A stretch of 64,000 nucleotides of DNA from Thysanoteuthis rhombus (lineage: Eukaryota > Mollusca > Cephalopoda > Oegopsida > Thysanoteuthidae). Position 1 is the stretch's first letter; each line of letters opens with the position of its first letter. The notes beneath the pieces were generated by a model. That model did no database searches. It was not told the origin of the DNA and saw only the letters and a list, made by a program, of their open reading frames with translations. A program made the translations under genes and the position numbers. Below, piece after piece: positions 23,401-34,464 of the stretch. The stretch is from positions 52,632,338 to 52,696,337 of the forward strand of contig OY735212.1 in assembly GCA_963457665.1 (NCBI GenBank), read 5' to 3'.

Positions 23401-24930
23401 ACACGCCTACTCAGTGGTTGCTAACGAACCGAGATTTAGTTTTTGGAAAACTATTTCTGGAGGAAATATCGGGTCTCACCCGATTCCAACAGAACACCAT
23501 TTTCATGTAAAATAGCACGGAACCTACCAACAGTGAATCCAAACATATTTTCCCTTTGGAATATTTCGTGAAGAAGAGAAGGTGCGTACGTGTGAAATAT
23601 AATCAGAGGAATACCTTGAATAGTACGGTTTCGATTCATGATTAATGTAGTGCAGTCAAGGTTCTTCTATACCAATTGATGAAACTGAAAACCTCATTAA
23701 AACAGAATAGAGTAGGTTTGAACAGTACGGAAAATTTTAGTACGAATCAACTGCGCCAATCAAGATCTACCAACACTCCGAATTTATTGTTTGTTATGTA
23801 AACAGATACAATTTTTTGAACGAACCCAAATTCTTCCGGAAGCAAAGGAATACTCGCTTAGCTCCGTCTGGTACAAGGTCAACATGAGGGGAAAATAATG
23901 AGGAGGGAAATTTTGTTTTGTCAATCATACAAGTAGACTTACAGCCATGAAAATCAGCATTCGAAATCCTGGCTTTCAACTAGGCTCGAACACAGACTAC
24001 TGGCACCAGAGTGAGATACGCATCTAGCTCAGCCGCCAAGTAGCCTTTGACTTCACAGATACTTACTGGTTTCTTCCCACGTTAAGCCCGACCTTGTGTC
24101 ACATATTGCTGTGGTGGGACAGTGATTAAATAGATACTTACTGAGCTTGGCTTTTTCTAGTATCATGTCCATTGGGGTAGGAATCGGGTTGGAGGATAGT
24201 GTTGTGCTAAACTTCAACGTGCCTGCATGGAGAATCAGCATTCGAAATTCTATCTTTTGCCTGTGTTCGAAATACTACTCCGCATCGACTCCTAGACTTG
24301 GTGGGAAATGTCTCAGTTACCAAATAGCAGAGGTGTAGCAAGAGGGGAGCAGTGGGTAGAATTGAAGGGGTGCAAAAATTTCCCCCTGATCTATAATGCC
24401 TGTTAATCAATGATTATGCCCCTTCACTTATAAGATATAGCAGCTTCCTCCTGGGCGCTATCATGGCCCCCGGATGAGAACCCTTGCGACGCCACTGCCA
24501 AGTAGCCCTCTTTTTTTACGATGGTGGATTAATGTCCGTCACCCGAAACGGTTATTAACTGAATTGTGATCTGAAATTTTCAATGTATAATGTTCCACTA
24601 ATTTGATTATTACTCACGACTAGATCAAGAGCATTGACATGGAAGGAGATCATCCTGAAAAACACAAAATATATTTTTCCATTGTTAGACTACGGACTTA
24701 CTGATGTACCTACGTAAGTATTTGAAAAAGTTTACGTCAGGATGAAATACACAGCTATCTCAGCCACGTGATAGTTAAGGAAAAATATTCAAATAATCAT
24801 GTTAATATTTCTCGATGTTACATCTCAATAAATAAGTAGAATCACCGGAAGGATCTAAAACCGGACATGAAATGCTTACATGTCCTCTACAAGCAGATAA
24901 TTATGACGATTTTCCTTTCACATCAAACAA
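23401..24930. other. No gene recognised
   Basis: Contains scattered SINE-like phrases (GTCTGGTACAAGGTC at 23868; GACCTTGTGTCACAT at 24088) and AGAGGTGTAGCAAGAGGGGA at 24330, typical of diverged repeats, but no coherent unit. Confidence 0.4.
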
Positions 24931-24933
24931 TAT

Positions 24934-25018
<85 letters not shown>
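24934..25018. repeat. (TA)n-(GA)n compound microsatellite
   Basis: About 56 bp TA followed by about 28 bp GA. Confidence 0.97.
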
Positions 25019-25021
<3 letters not shown>

Positions 25022-25252
25022 TGGGTCTGGAAAGCTTTACAGCTTCAAACTTTAAAACCGTATAATACTTTTTACATGTCATTTCTGTCAACTATTTTTC
25101 TGTTTCGGGGATTTAAAAATAAAATAGTTATTTTAACATAGTTCCTCATCTGCCCTGTTTGGGCTTCTTCAGGCGAATGATTCAGTTTATTTTAGATTCC
25201 TATTTGGGACATTTGGGAGGTTAATTTTCTAGGTTGTCTTGCTTTCATTCTA

Positions 25253-25253
<1 letters not shown>
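25019..25253 (+). repeat. TA-adjacent interspersed repeat, copy 2
   Basis: Shares TCTGGAAAGCTTTACAGCTT and TTTCGGGGATTTAAAAATAAAA with 11.65-11.85 kb. It contains, on the minus strand, CCTGAAGAAGCCCAAACAGG, one of the recurrent CTGAAGA motifs, and lies between two (TA)n tracts. Confidence 0.6.

Positions 25254-25319
<66 letters not shown>
25254..25319. repeat. (TA)n microsatellite
   Basis: About 66 bp of TA. Confidence 0.96.
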
Positions 25320-25323
<4 letters not shown>

Positions 25324-25679
25324 CGTTTGTTTGCTTGTTGATTGGTCATTGCTTGTTATGTTCTTTTGCTGTTTTATTTAATGGGGATGCTGTGATTGTT
25401 GGATGTCATGAATTACAAATTAGGGGGTATGGTTTAGGTATTTTCGCTATCAGTGCATTGTTAATCCATAAGTTCTTTTGATATTTTTGCTTTCTAAGAG
25501 TATCTTATTCTCACTTGAACCTTTTTCCCAATGTGAGGGTTCCGTTTTATATAACCTTAGTTGTTAATTTAATTATTCTGGGTTTGGTCTGTTTTCACAT
25601 GTCTAAGATAATTTAGGTGATTGGGTTGTTCTTTAAAGTGGCTGGGGAAATTAGATATCTAGGGTGGTTAATTTCTAGT

Positions 25680-27389
25680 ATATCTTTGTGTGGGTTATTG
25701 AGTTATGTTTGGTAAAAGACATTTTTTTACTCCATTTTTTATGTTTAATAATTCTGTTTTGTTTTTTGTTATATTGGCAAAAGTGAGGGTTTCAAATTTC
25801 TCATTTAGACATATGTAACAAGGGGTTTCAATATTCTAGGATATGTATATTCGTTTTGATATTTTCATTTTACAGTAGGTTTGAGTTTGCCATCGGTTAG
25901 TCTCCAATATTAAGTCGATAGTGGCGTACAGTTATTACATTTTTTGTTTATGAATGATAATATATGGACGGCTACTTTTAGTTTGAAGTATGTTTTCGAT
26001 ATACCAACATAATATTTCATTCCTAAGGGTTTCTTTTGGGTTGATATTTCAACTTGGTATACAATATTCGATTTGAGTCATTTATTTTGCAAAGAGTATT
26101 TGCTTTTGTTTGTATAATTACAATCTGGTTCATTTATGCTTCCTCCGTTGGTATTATTTTTAATTACTCTATTGTTATGTTTTGTTATGAAATTATCAAA
26201 ATTATCAGTACAACTATAGCTAATGTTCAGTTTTTTGTTTTTTTTAATGTTTTACTCAATGGATAGCTTGGGGGTGTTTTTCTATTAATTGAATGAATAT
26301 TTTTTCTTAGTTGGTTTTTACTTGTAGGTTGAATGGCGATGTATACCAGATGACTTTCCTACCTCTACATTTTTGTTGTTGATATGTTTTACTCAGATGA
26401 ATTTTATTTTTCAACATATTTTAAGACTGCTGTACTTTAGGGCTTTAGTATAGTTATTTGTTGAATATTGTTTCATTGATTCATATTATTTTATTAAGGA
26501 ATTATATATAGTCTAATTTCTGTTGATTTTGGGATATTTTGATGATTTTGTCTTGATAGGTAGAACTTGTGTCAATATATATGAAATCAGATTTTCTTGC
26601 CTGAGTGGTTTATAGGCGTTATTATTTTAATTGAAAGTAACATCTAAAAATGTAGAATTTTTACATAGGCCTTGATTTCAACTTTGAAGTTCACTTTTTC
26701 CATTTCTTTTGTGATGTATTTAGTAATTTTTCCATATTTTTGCACGTTGCTATTTTCTACAAATAGTAGCCCGTCATCCTGATACAGTTACAGTCCTATG
26801 ATTTCAGAGTCTAGTTTTCTGGTGAGGTTATACAAAATATGCAAACCGATTAGGTCCAACATCTCAGTTGAATCGAGACTACCCATAGAAACATCAAACC
26901 TGCAGACGTCGATTTTTTAGTCTATTGTTCTTAATTGTTGAACAGTACCGTCAGTTTACAGTGTTTGATCATTTCTATATCTCTGTTGATGATGTTTGTG
27001 CAGATTTTTTCAATTGCTATGACTTCCTCGAAGATTTCTTTGGATATAGTAGGGTAGAGGTCCATAATGTCGAATTGTGCGAAAGTAAAAGTATTTTTTG
27101 CTTTATGTCACGAAAACCAGGTTTAGTTGTAGCTGTTGTTTGATGCTGTTGTTTTATGTCTTCTACTATTTTCTTACTAATTTTTCTTATTTGTGATTCA
27201 GTGGGGTTAATCAGTCTAGTGGCGGGTTTATCTATGAAGTCCAGTTAATAGTCCTTCATGGGTATGTAGGCATTTTTTAATGGGTTTCCTTCCTATTACA
27301 GCTGTTTAATTTGTCGTAGTTTTTTGTCTTGGTGTTTAATTTTTTGTAGTTTTGTGTGATGTTGGTTGGGAGTTTATGGTAGGTTCGAT

Positions 27390-27390
<1 letters not shown>
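25680..27390 (-). pseudogene. Penelope-type retroelement, RT plus GIY-YIG, decayed
   Basis: On the minus strand, in order: TRLINPTESQIRKISKKI near 27210, an FDIMDLYPTI-like block near 27075, DVCRFDVSMGSLDSTEMLDL near 26900-26850, GLHILYNLTRKLDSE near 26840, YQDDGLLFVEN near 26785, a GIY-YIG-like block YYVGISKTYFKLK near 26010, and CYICLNEKFETLTFANITKN near 25800. Order and motifs fit an RT joined to a GIY-YIG nuclease, the layout of Penelope-like elements, in which the nuclease nicks DNA and the RT copies RNA at the target. Stops, frameshifts and base loss make it inactive. It is a more complete relative of 210-1335, sharing the TRLINP, FDVSMGSLDS and IGLY blocks. Confidence 0.7.

Positions 27391-27440
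<50 letters not shown>
27391..27440. repeat. (TA)n microsatellite
   Basis: About 50 bp of TA at the 5' edge of the inverted RT copy, mirroring the (TA)n near the end of the plus-strand copy. Confidence 0.96.
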
Positions 27441-27442
<2 letters not shown>

Positions 27443-28809
27443 TGTGTGTATCAAAGATTGAGGTTCTTCATCTGGCTGATGGGAGGGGGGCTTGAAATTC
27501 TACAGTATGTTTAGTCTCATTTTTTCCTATCCTTCAGTTTTTCATAGGAATTCAAACTATCCTGTAAATCTACCACCAGACCTTTCTATGCAATCAGTTG
27601 TAGCGGAAATACAGGTTTATTTTTTGGTGGGGGTGAGAATTGTCAAATCATGTCCTATATGAATGCATACGAAAGGTCTCCATAGGAACGTTCTTCTTAT
27701 GGATAGCGGGGAAACCTGTTTATCGATGTTGGTTACGCTCCTTGAACCGATATTTGACATTTACAAACTATATTCGTGTGTGTTTTATAATCATTTCGAT
27801 CACTTTGTACAATTAATCCTTACCATAATGATTCAGTTCCTGTCAGTGGATTGTTATTGTAACACAGCAAAAACAGCACATTGTTGCAGGAGTTGCGTTA
27901 CCGCTACATTTTAAAGTGCTTCAACTTGAAGAATGACGCAAATCCAGTTGATTTGCAGCTGTTACATTTACTTCATTGAGAAATCATTCTTCCTAAAATC
28001 GAATATAACTCTGAACTGGACCCTTACTTTCCGTCTGTCGTACAATACTATAGAACAATGCAAAAAGACACGGGGAAATAGTAAGAAAGAGGTGGGGAAG
28101 AATACACTGATGAGGAAAGAGATAAATGTCTTCGGAATATGGCGGAAATGGTTAGAACGGGGTAAGGGAAGATACAGATGAAGAGAGGGCTTAATGTCTG
28201 TAGAATAAGAGCGAAATATATCAATTCTTTAAGTAGAAAGCGACTTTTCATAGAACGCAGCCTTTACATGAGTAAGTTGAAAAGTAACAGAAGAGACTAT
28301 TAATAGTCATAAAAATTGCCACTTGGAAAACACTGTCACCCAATAATTTTAAAGTAACACAATAATCAACTCCTCATATGATGACTAGCAACAGAGTTGC
28401 AGCTGTATTTGCTCGTTTCGTGCAGAATGTTTTGACGCGTTAGTTACCTGGTCAAGACTTATGCGTCCAATGCGAGAATGACGTCACATCCAGTACACGG
28501 GTGAGGTCCCGCATCTATTCACTGCTAGTTCATGCTTATTTTAGTTTGAGGAATGTATATCATACCCAGAGATGGATAAGACTAATTCATAATCATGTCC
28601 GTACATCTGAGCTTCTATTTTGATGCCAGTATCAAGGATGCATTCCGAATTGATGTTCTCTCTTCATTCTTCGCCAGACATCTACCCCACTCCACCTTCC
28701 TGCAAGGGTACTTACTATTACGGCGTTAATATGATTGTTTGATAGCGTTAACTCACCAAAATGTCTGCTAAGCGTTGCTAGTGATAGCCTCTAGTCTTAT
28801 ATATGATGA

Positions 28810-28812
<3 letters not shown>
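27441..28812. other. No gene recognised
   Basis: No family signature in the short open frames at 27.66-28.25 kb. Confidence 0.45.

Positions 28813-28898
<86 letters not shown>
28813..28898. repeat. (TA)n microsatellite
   Basis: About 86 bp of TA. Confidence 0.97.
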
Positions 28899-28901
<3 letters not shown>

Positions 28902-29082
28902 AAAGCACGAATCTATAATTCATTATATAATTTGTAATGGGTTTATTTCATAAAAAGTGCTCGATACAAAAACATTTAATGTAAAGCTTTAATATGGTGA
29001 AATAATGGATTCGTTTAACAAACGCGTTCAAGTGCCATTCGGCTTCTTCAGAAACGTGTTCGTATAGCATATCTATTGCTTC

Positions 29083-29083
<1 letters not shown>
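28899..29083 (+). repeat. Short unit between two (TA)n tracts
   Basis: About 185 bp of non-TA sequence framed by long (TA)n on both sides. On the minus strand it contains CTGAAGAAGCCGAATGGCAC, one of the recurrent CTGAAGA motifs. Confidence 0.55.

Positions 29084-29155
<72 letters not shown>
29084..29155. repeat. (TA)n microsatellite
   Basis: About 72 bp of TA. Confidence 0.97.
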
Positions 29156-29157
<2 letters not shown>

Positions 29158-29199
29158 TTGCAGATTCCGGCAGCTGCCTCATTTTCTTTGATTATTCAT

Positions 29200-29320
29200 T
29201 CAATTAGCGTTGTTTAAATTGAGTGATATTTTAACTGTTTAATGAGATCATTTCAAATAAGTTTCTATATAATATAACGCAATTCATAATTCATTCTGTC
29301 GGGCCAAATATGTTTATTCT
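29200..29320 (-). repeat. Half copy of hairpin element (one arm)
   Basis: GATCATTTCAAATAAG, AATATAACGCAATTCATAA and GGCCAAATATGTTTATTCT match the left arm of the element at 9.48-9.62 kb in part and the reverse of its right arm. The arm is bounded by (TA)n on its distal side. Confidence 0.55.
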
Positions 29321-29334
29321 TAAATACACACACA

Positions 29335-29435
<101 letters not shown>

Positions 29436-29597
29436 AAAACACCCAACACGTGTTTCTAATCTTAAGTAAATATTTCTCTTTATTTAATTAATAATATACT
29501 GAGCACTTTTAATTTAATAGAAATAATTAAATTTTTAACCTTGATTGCACTAGTTGTTTATTAGAATGTTATTAAAATTGTTTTAAAATGAATTAAC

Positions 29598-29599
<2 letters not shown>

Positions 29600-29692
<93 letters not shown>
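29600..29692. repeat. (TA)n microsatellite
   Basis: About 93 bp of TA, the fourth such tract in less than 900 bp. Confidence 0.97.
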
Positions 29693-29695
<3 letters not shown>

Positions 29696-30550
29696 AATAA
29701 AATATATATACATGGAGAGAGAAAGGGAGAGATAGAGATGATGGTTTCTTCAACTGCGGTTGGAAGCGAATCCTGAACGTGACTCATTGAAAACAGTTGG
29801 CACTGAACATGGTGTGCACACGCGTGGGGAATTCTCGGGGAAAAAAACTCTACATTAGGTTACCAGTAGGATTCCTCATAGACCTACGATGAATGTTGAC
29901 TAAAAAATCACCGGACAATATCCTTTAGGATAAAAACCCTGAGACAAATGCACCACTGGACAAAAACTCCATGTTGTAAAAAATAAAACAGAATTCGTAA
30001 AAATTTCTCAATAATTGTCATAAAAAAGTAACACTTTTAAATGAATCAAGTAATATTCTGGGACAATATCTTTCAATTCTTTCAATTAAAAATTATACAT
30101 TTAGAGACTTTTATAATTTTTGGTGCTCCCAAGAAGCAAAAATTAACAGATGTTATATATTTTCGTTGTAAAGAATTGTCCTTTTAAAAGTATTACTTAT
30201 TTTTTCGGTAAATTGACAGATTTAAATTATTTCCTGAGACATGTGGTGCAGAATAGAAATAAAATCGCAATAAAACCTTCATTTTTTTAATTTACAAAAA
30301 AAAAAAACCCTGAAAGGAATTTTTTGATTTGTACAATTTTGCGATACTCCGTTCCATCGAAATAGATTAGTAAAAAAATTATTGAAAATTTTTAACAAAT
30401 TCTGTTTTATTTTTTACTACGTGGGTTTTTATGTCCGATAGGAGTTGAGAATTCACCCGTTGGTTAGAGATTTTGTCCTGGGGTTTTTGTCCCACAGAAA
30501 TTAATCTGGTGGGTTCTTTTGTCATGGACTCGGTGTACGAGCCAGGGAGT
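29693..30550. other. No gene recognised
   Basis: Includes two related passages, GGACAATATCCTTTAGGATA and GGACAATATCTTTCAATTC, and repeated phrases of the type GGACAAAAAC / GTCCTGGGG. AT-rich, no coding signature. Confidence 0.4.
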
Positions 30551-30559
30551 AGAGGACAA

Positions 30560-30800
30560 TTGTCCCACCCTGAATTTGGCCAAATCAGTGTACAAATTAG
30601 GGCAAATCAAGTCCTCTGCCCCCCTTAATGAAACTGTTCCGAGGCGTCTATGAAAACCATCCATAGGTAACGTAAGCCAACTATAAAACCAGTTCCTTTA
30701 TATATAGATTCTTTCTGACAGTCGTCCTGATCTTGGTTCATCTTTCGAACACAACGTTTCGGCCATTGTTCACTGTGGTTTTCATCATATGAATGTCGTA
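30560..30800. repeat. Family D and repeat C fragments
   Basis: CCTGAATTTGGCCAAATCAGT, GGGCAAATCAAGTCCTCTGC, CCCCTTAATGAAAC parallels 37.63-37.74 kb. It is followed at 30720-30790 by GTCCTGATCTTGGTTCATCTTT, ACAACGTTTCGGCCATTGTTC, a diverged piece of repeat C in the same orientation as 16.32-16.38 kb. Confidence 0.6.
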
Positions 30801-30979
30801 AAAAGGATGGCTTTGGGAGACCGAGATGAGGGAGTCCATCTAGGCATGGTGAAGGTGTGGAATGTACCATTCCGTTGTCTAGTTTCAAGTCGAGGAAATC
30901 CTTATCTCATCCTTGCATGTTGCTGATTATTTTCAGGGTTAAAATCATCAAAAAAAGTTCAAATGCTTATTAACCTTCA

Positions 30980-31240
30980 TTCCTTTTTAAAAGAATCTGA
31001 GATCCAGGACGAAAAGAATTCTCATAATACTGAATAGATCCCTTCATTACTTGTAAAGATTTCACCATTTAAAAAAAGTCTTCAAGGAATAAATGATCAA
31101 ACGGAAATCTACAACTAAGCCAGATCAGTTAGGAGGATGCGTTAAGATATTCTGAATTGAACAATTTTGTCTTTTAGTTTATTTTACTGGGAATGGGATG
31201 GCATTGTCATTCGGTGAAGACCTGTGTCATAGCTAAAAGT
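30980..31240 (+). repeat. First unit of a ~390 bp direct duplication
   Basis: Blocks AAAGAATCTGAGAT, GAATAGATC, CAGTTAGGAGGATG and GAATGGGATGGCATTGTCATT recur in order about 390 bp downstream (AAAGAATCTGAGATTCTGG, GAATTGATC, GAGTTAGGAGGATG, TTGAATCGTCATTTT at 31387-31580). Confidence 0.55.
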
Positions 31241-31247
31241 AGCTATC

Positions 31248-31965
31248 ATCTGGTTCGGAAAGTAATGTCGCATTTTTGAAAAAAAAACCCTCTTGAGTAA
31301 ATGTTCGATTTATTCCTCAAGAACATTATCACCATTATTAGCAATAACAAAACCTGCTGTGAAGCTAATTCCTTTATTCTTAGTTGAAAGAATCTGAGAT
31401 TCTGGACAAAAACAATTCTGGTTTTGCCGAATTGATCTCTTCCTAGCCTTTAAGTTTTTATCACCGAGAAAGTATTTCAGCTCTAATCCATTTGAGTTAG
31501 GAGGATGTACTAAAATATTTCAACTAAACGATTTGATCATCTCCTGAATTTATTTTTCTGGTTATGGATTTGAATCGTCATTTTGAAAAAAGACATGTTT
31601 TCTTTTGACCTAAGCTGGGGATTAGGAGGTAAATATTTCCTCTCCCTTTGCTGTTGACAAAAAATATTTTCTGTGATTGTTTTACCTTATACAAAGAGCG
31701 CGCTGTTGACGAAGCCTACCATATTTTACTGATTGCATATTCACCACACGTAGCACCGTCAGATTATTATTTGTTTCCACCAATGCAATATTCCTTATCT
31801 GATCAAAAATTTAATATCTTCGATGTTCATAATTTCGTTGTCAACTCCGTGTCATCGACGTCAGAATCGTTTTTATCAAGATGAAATTTAAAAAAACTTC
31901 CAAAACTTAATAACTATTCTTGAATAGTTCAAATTTTTTTAATAATTCGAAACTTTTGCAAACAC
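31248..31965 (+). pseudogene. Mariner-type transposase relic
   Basis: Starts with TGGTTCGGAAAGTAATGTCG, typical of a mariner inverted repeat. The open frame at 31648-31884 contains YSPHVAPSDYYLFPPMQYSL, the mariner catalytic neighbourhood (pattern YSPDLAPSDYHLF) including the third-acid region, followed by SESFLSR in the position of the usual C-terminal tail. The upstream half has no clean frame and I found no matching right inverted repeat. It is a truncated, inactive copy of a cut-and-paste transposase. Confidence 0.7.
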
Positions 31966-32515
31966 CAACATGTTAGACAAATAATACTGTGGGAAAGAGT
32001 CAGCTTCTGTTACTTCTTTGCTCTGTTGATTGGTTAGTTGCATGCTGGTTAGAAACATAATTGGTTTTAACCGTGTTTGTAGCGATAGAAATAAAGGAGA
32101 CAAACAAAAAAGCGAGCGTTACGATGACTCAAAACTGAACAAGTGCGAAACTTCCGTTTACCCGATCGAGGCTACTCGTTAGTGCTTCCGTATGGCCAAG
32201 TAAGGGCGCAGTTGTTTCCCATTAATAACATTTAAACAGACGAAATAAAATGCATGGATATTGTGGACGATTCTAAGGGTGAAATTTCAAGAAAAAAGAA
32301 GTACGTCAAATACGTGACAAAATATCGTAGTTTTTCTTTCGTCAAATATTCGGTGTTTTTTTAATAGCAACGCTCAGGTTGTTTTTATATTCTACAACAT
32401 TTAAACAAGCAGTATAGAAAATTAACTTCCGATAAGTCAAAAAAATGATTTGTAAAAAATGAATAAATGAATAATAAACAAACTGGTCTGGTTAATCACT
32501 CAATTGAAACCGCCA
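31966..32515. other. No gene recognised
   Basis: Sequence without family signature or long open frame. Confidence 0.45.
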
Positions 32516-32519
32516 CGCG

Positions 32520-32830
32520 AGGAATGTCTTTTGGCAGCATGCCGTGTTGGGAGCGATCAATCAAATTGGAAATGGGGTGACCAATGAATAAGTTACATCT
32601 CTCGCCTTTCATTTTTAAAAAAAGCGTAAATGCTAACGGGCACAAAGTGAGAGACTAATTTAGCATATTCTTACATTGCAAACTGAAACCATCACAAAAA
32701 ACTATGTAGGGGGTTAAAAAAATTACTAGACATAATAAAAAGTAATTGATTATAAAATCAGCCCTCTAGCTCCATTGATGTGACCTGTACGTATGATACC
32801 TCCTCAGCTAGCCGGACCAATTTAAAAACT
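32520..32830 (-). repeat. Interspersed repeat family A, inverted copy
   Basis: On the minus strand it reads GAGCTAGAGGGCTGATTTTA, TTTATTATGTCTAGTA, GCAATGTAAGAATATGCTAA, GCCCGTTAGCATTTACGC, GAGATGTAACTTATTCATTG, TTGATCGCTCCCAACACG in the same order as 15.9-16.13 kb, with roughly 80 percent identity in the best blocks by eye. Confidence 0.75.
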
Positions 32831-33165
32831 GAAGAGACCAAGTTGACAGTTTTAATGGTCGTTTTGATAGACGGTTTCTGATAAATAAATAAAAGAGTAA
32901 CCTGTTTGGGAGTGGTTAGATCTATCTAAAGGACACTTGATATGTCCCACCATGAAACAACCGAACTACTTTTGGACACACACACATATATATTAATTTG
33001 TGCGTGTGTGTGCTTGTCTGCCCACGTCTACGTATCTGTATGACCATATTCATTTACGTGCGTAAGTGTATTAGTTGTAGCCTTGGCATCTAGGGCGCCA
33101 GGGTCAGGTGACTCATCATTATCGCCAATGAAAGAAGAAAATGCCTTGCCCATAGCAGTGACTTG

Positions 33166-33222
33166 CAGCAGAAGTAGTAGTAGCACTAGTAAGAGTGGTA
33201 GCAGTAGTAGTAGTAGTAATAG
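33166..33222. repeat. (AGT)n/(AGC) impure microsatellite
   Basis: AGAAGTAGTAGTAGCACTAG and AGCAGTAGTAGTAGTAGTAA give an apparent Ser-rich peptide (33083-33280) that I take as non-coding. Confidence 0.8.
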
Positions 33223-33835
33223 TCACTGTGACAGTGAAACAGGTGGCCGGGGAACGGTAGTGACGTCACATACCACTTGAGCGAGAGCGAGAGCAACAGT
33301 AGCAGCTTGTTCAACCTGCGAGAAGCCATGATGACACATTCGTTAAATGTCAGATGAGTTTCTGGGCCACCTACTTCGGGCTGCCTTCTTCCAAGAACTA
33401 GTATCAGTGTTCAGAGTAACCTGTAGTATTTCTATTGTTACTGCAAATGGCTTTTTCTACTTTGTAAATTTCGGCATGGCTGCATTGGAACTTTTTACAC
33501 GGTTTTGTCCGAATTTCACCGGTTTGCCCGAAATTTTAACCCATTTCGTCCGATTTTTTTGGGGAAAGGGATACATGACCCCCTCCCCATTTCGTTCGCC
33601 TGTGAATCTAGGGTTTCATTTTTAGCGCTGGTCAGATATTGTTACTCGATGACAATTTCCCACAGAATTCCCTGACAAAAATTGATGAATTGATAAATTA
33701 ATTTTCAAATTAAGATTTGTTAGGTTTGGTCGAAACGATTTCAACACTGCATTTATAGAGCAACCACAAAGGAACGATCTCAAGTATCCCTAGCTCCTAA
33801 GTGCACTGAAATAATAATCATAATAAAATGAAAGC
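33223..33835. repeat. Family D fragment in otherwise unassigned DNA
   Basis: Minus-strand family D lies at 33495-33610 (GTTTTGTCCGAATTTCACCG, GGTTTGCCCGAAATTTT). The remaining bases have no recognisable feature. Confidence 0.45.
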
Positions 33836-34086
33836 GGAAATGTAAACCGTAGCACTGGTATGATAGGCGAAAGAGAGAAGAGATGTTGGCTGAAGAGCTG
33901 AGGAGACTTATTGTCAATCAGCCTTCAGCAATCACCACTGGGCAACCGGTGTGAAACTGTAAACCACAGTACTACTGTGACCTATGAGTACCTCGAGAGA
34001 AGGGCTGGAGACTTGAGGAGACTTGCTGTCACTCAAACTCCAGCAGTTACCACCAGGCAACTGGTGTGAGATTGCAAAAAAAAAAA

Positions 34087-34128
<42 letters not shown>

Positions 34129-34147
34129 TGATAATAATAATAATCCT
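33818..34147 (+). mobile_element. Solo 3' UTR of the R4/R2-like element in (AAT)n
   Basis: From GATAGGCGAAAGAGAGAAGA to GGCAACTGGTGTGAGATT this copy matches the 3' UTR at 56.33-56.55 kb almost base for base: GAGGAGACTTATTGTCA, CCACTGGGCAACCGGTGTGA, GAGTACCTCGAGAGAAGGGC, TTGAGGAGACTTGCTGTCAC. AATAATAATCATAATAAAA precedes it (33818-33836) and an A-rich (AAAT)n-(AAT)n tail follows (34075-34147). It is the product of very early 5' truncation, typical of target-primed reverse transcription. Confidence 0.85.
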
Positions 34148-34460
34148 TCTCGCCAGCCACTCCTATAATATCAATTTTAGCCATTAACCCCTCTCCCTTC
34201 TCAACTCGTTATGGAACTACATAACTTTCTTTTCTTCCCCCTTCCCGCCTTTTTATTAAAATACCTACCTATCTTTTCTCTACCAATCCTTCCGACTCTA
34301 TAATCAAACTACCTTTCTCTTCTCCTCTTTATCTCTGTCACACTTATAGAGTCTGTAGCAGCCATAATCTAAATCTGTTGATATACACTTATGACAACCG
34401 TTAGCGAAGGAACAGGTCTGGGACAAGTGAAAAATGAAAACAAGGATCCAAAAGTGAGAA
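34148..34460. other. No gene recognised
   Basis: CT-rich on the plus strand; the short open frame on the other strand near 34.3-34.5 kb is unremarkable. Confidence 0.45.
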
Positions 34461-34464
34461 GAAC

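Noticed and set aside
33083..33280. Ser-rich peptide as a coding exon
   Set aside because: The Ser run comes from an (AGT)n repeat; no flanking splice sites or homology support it.
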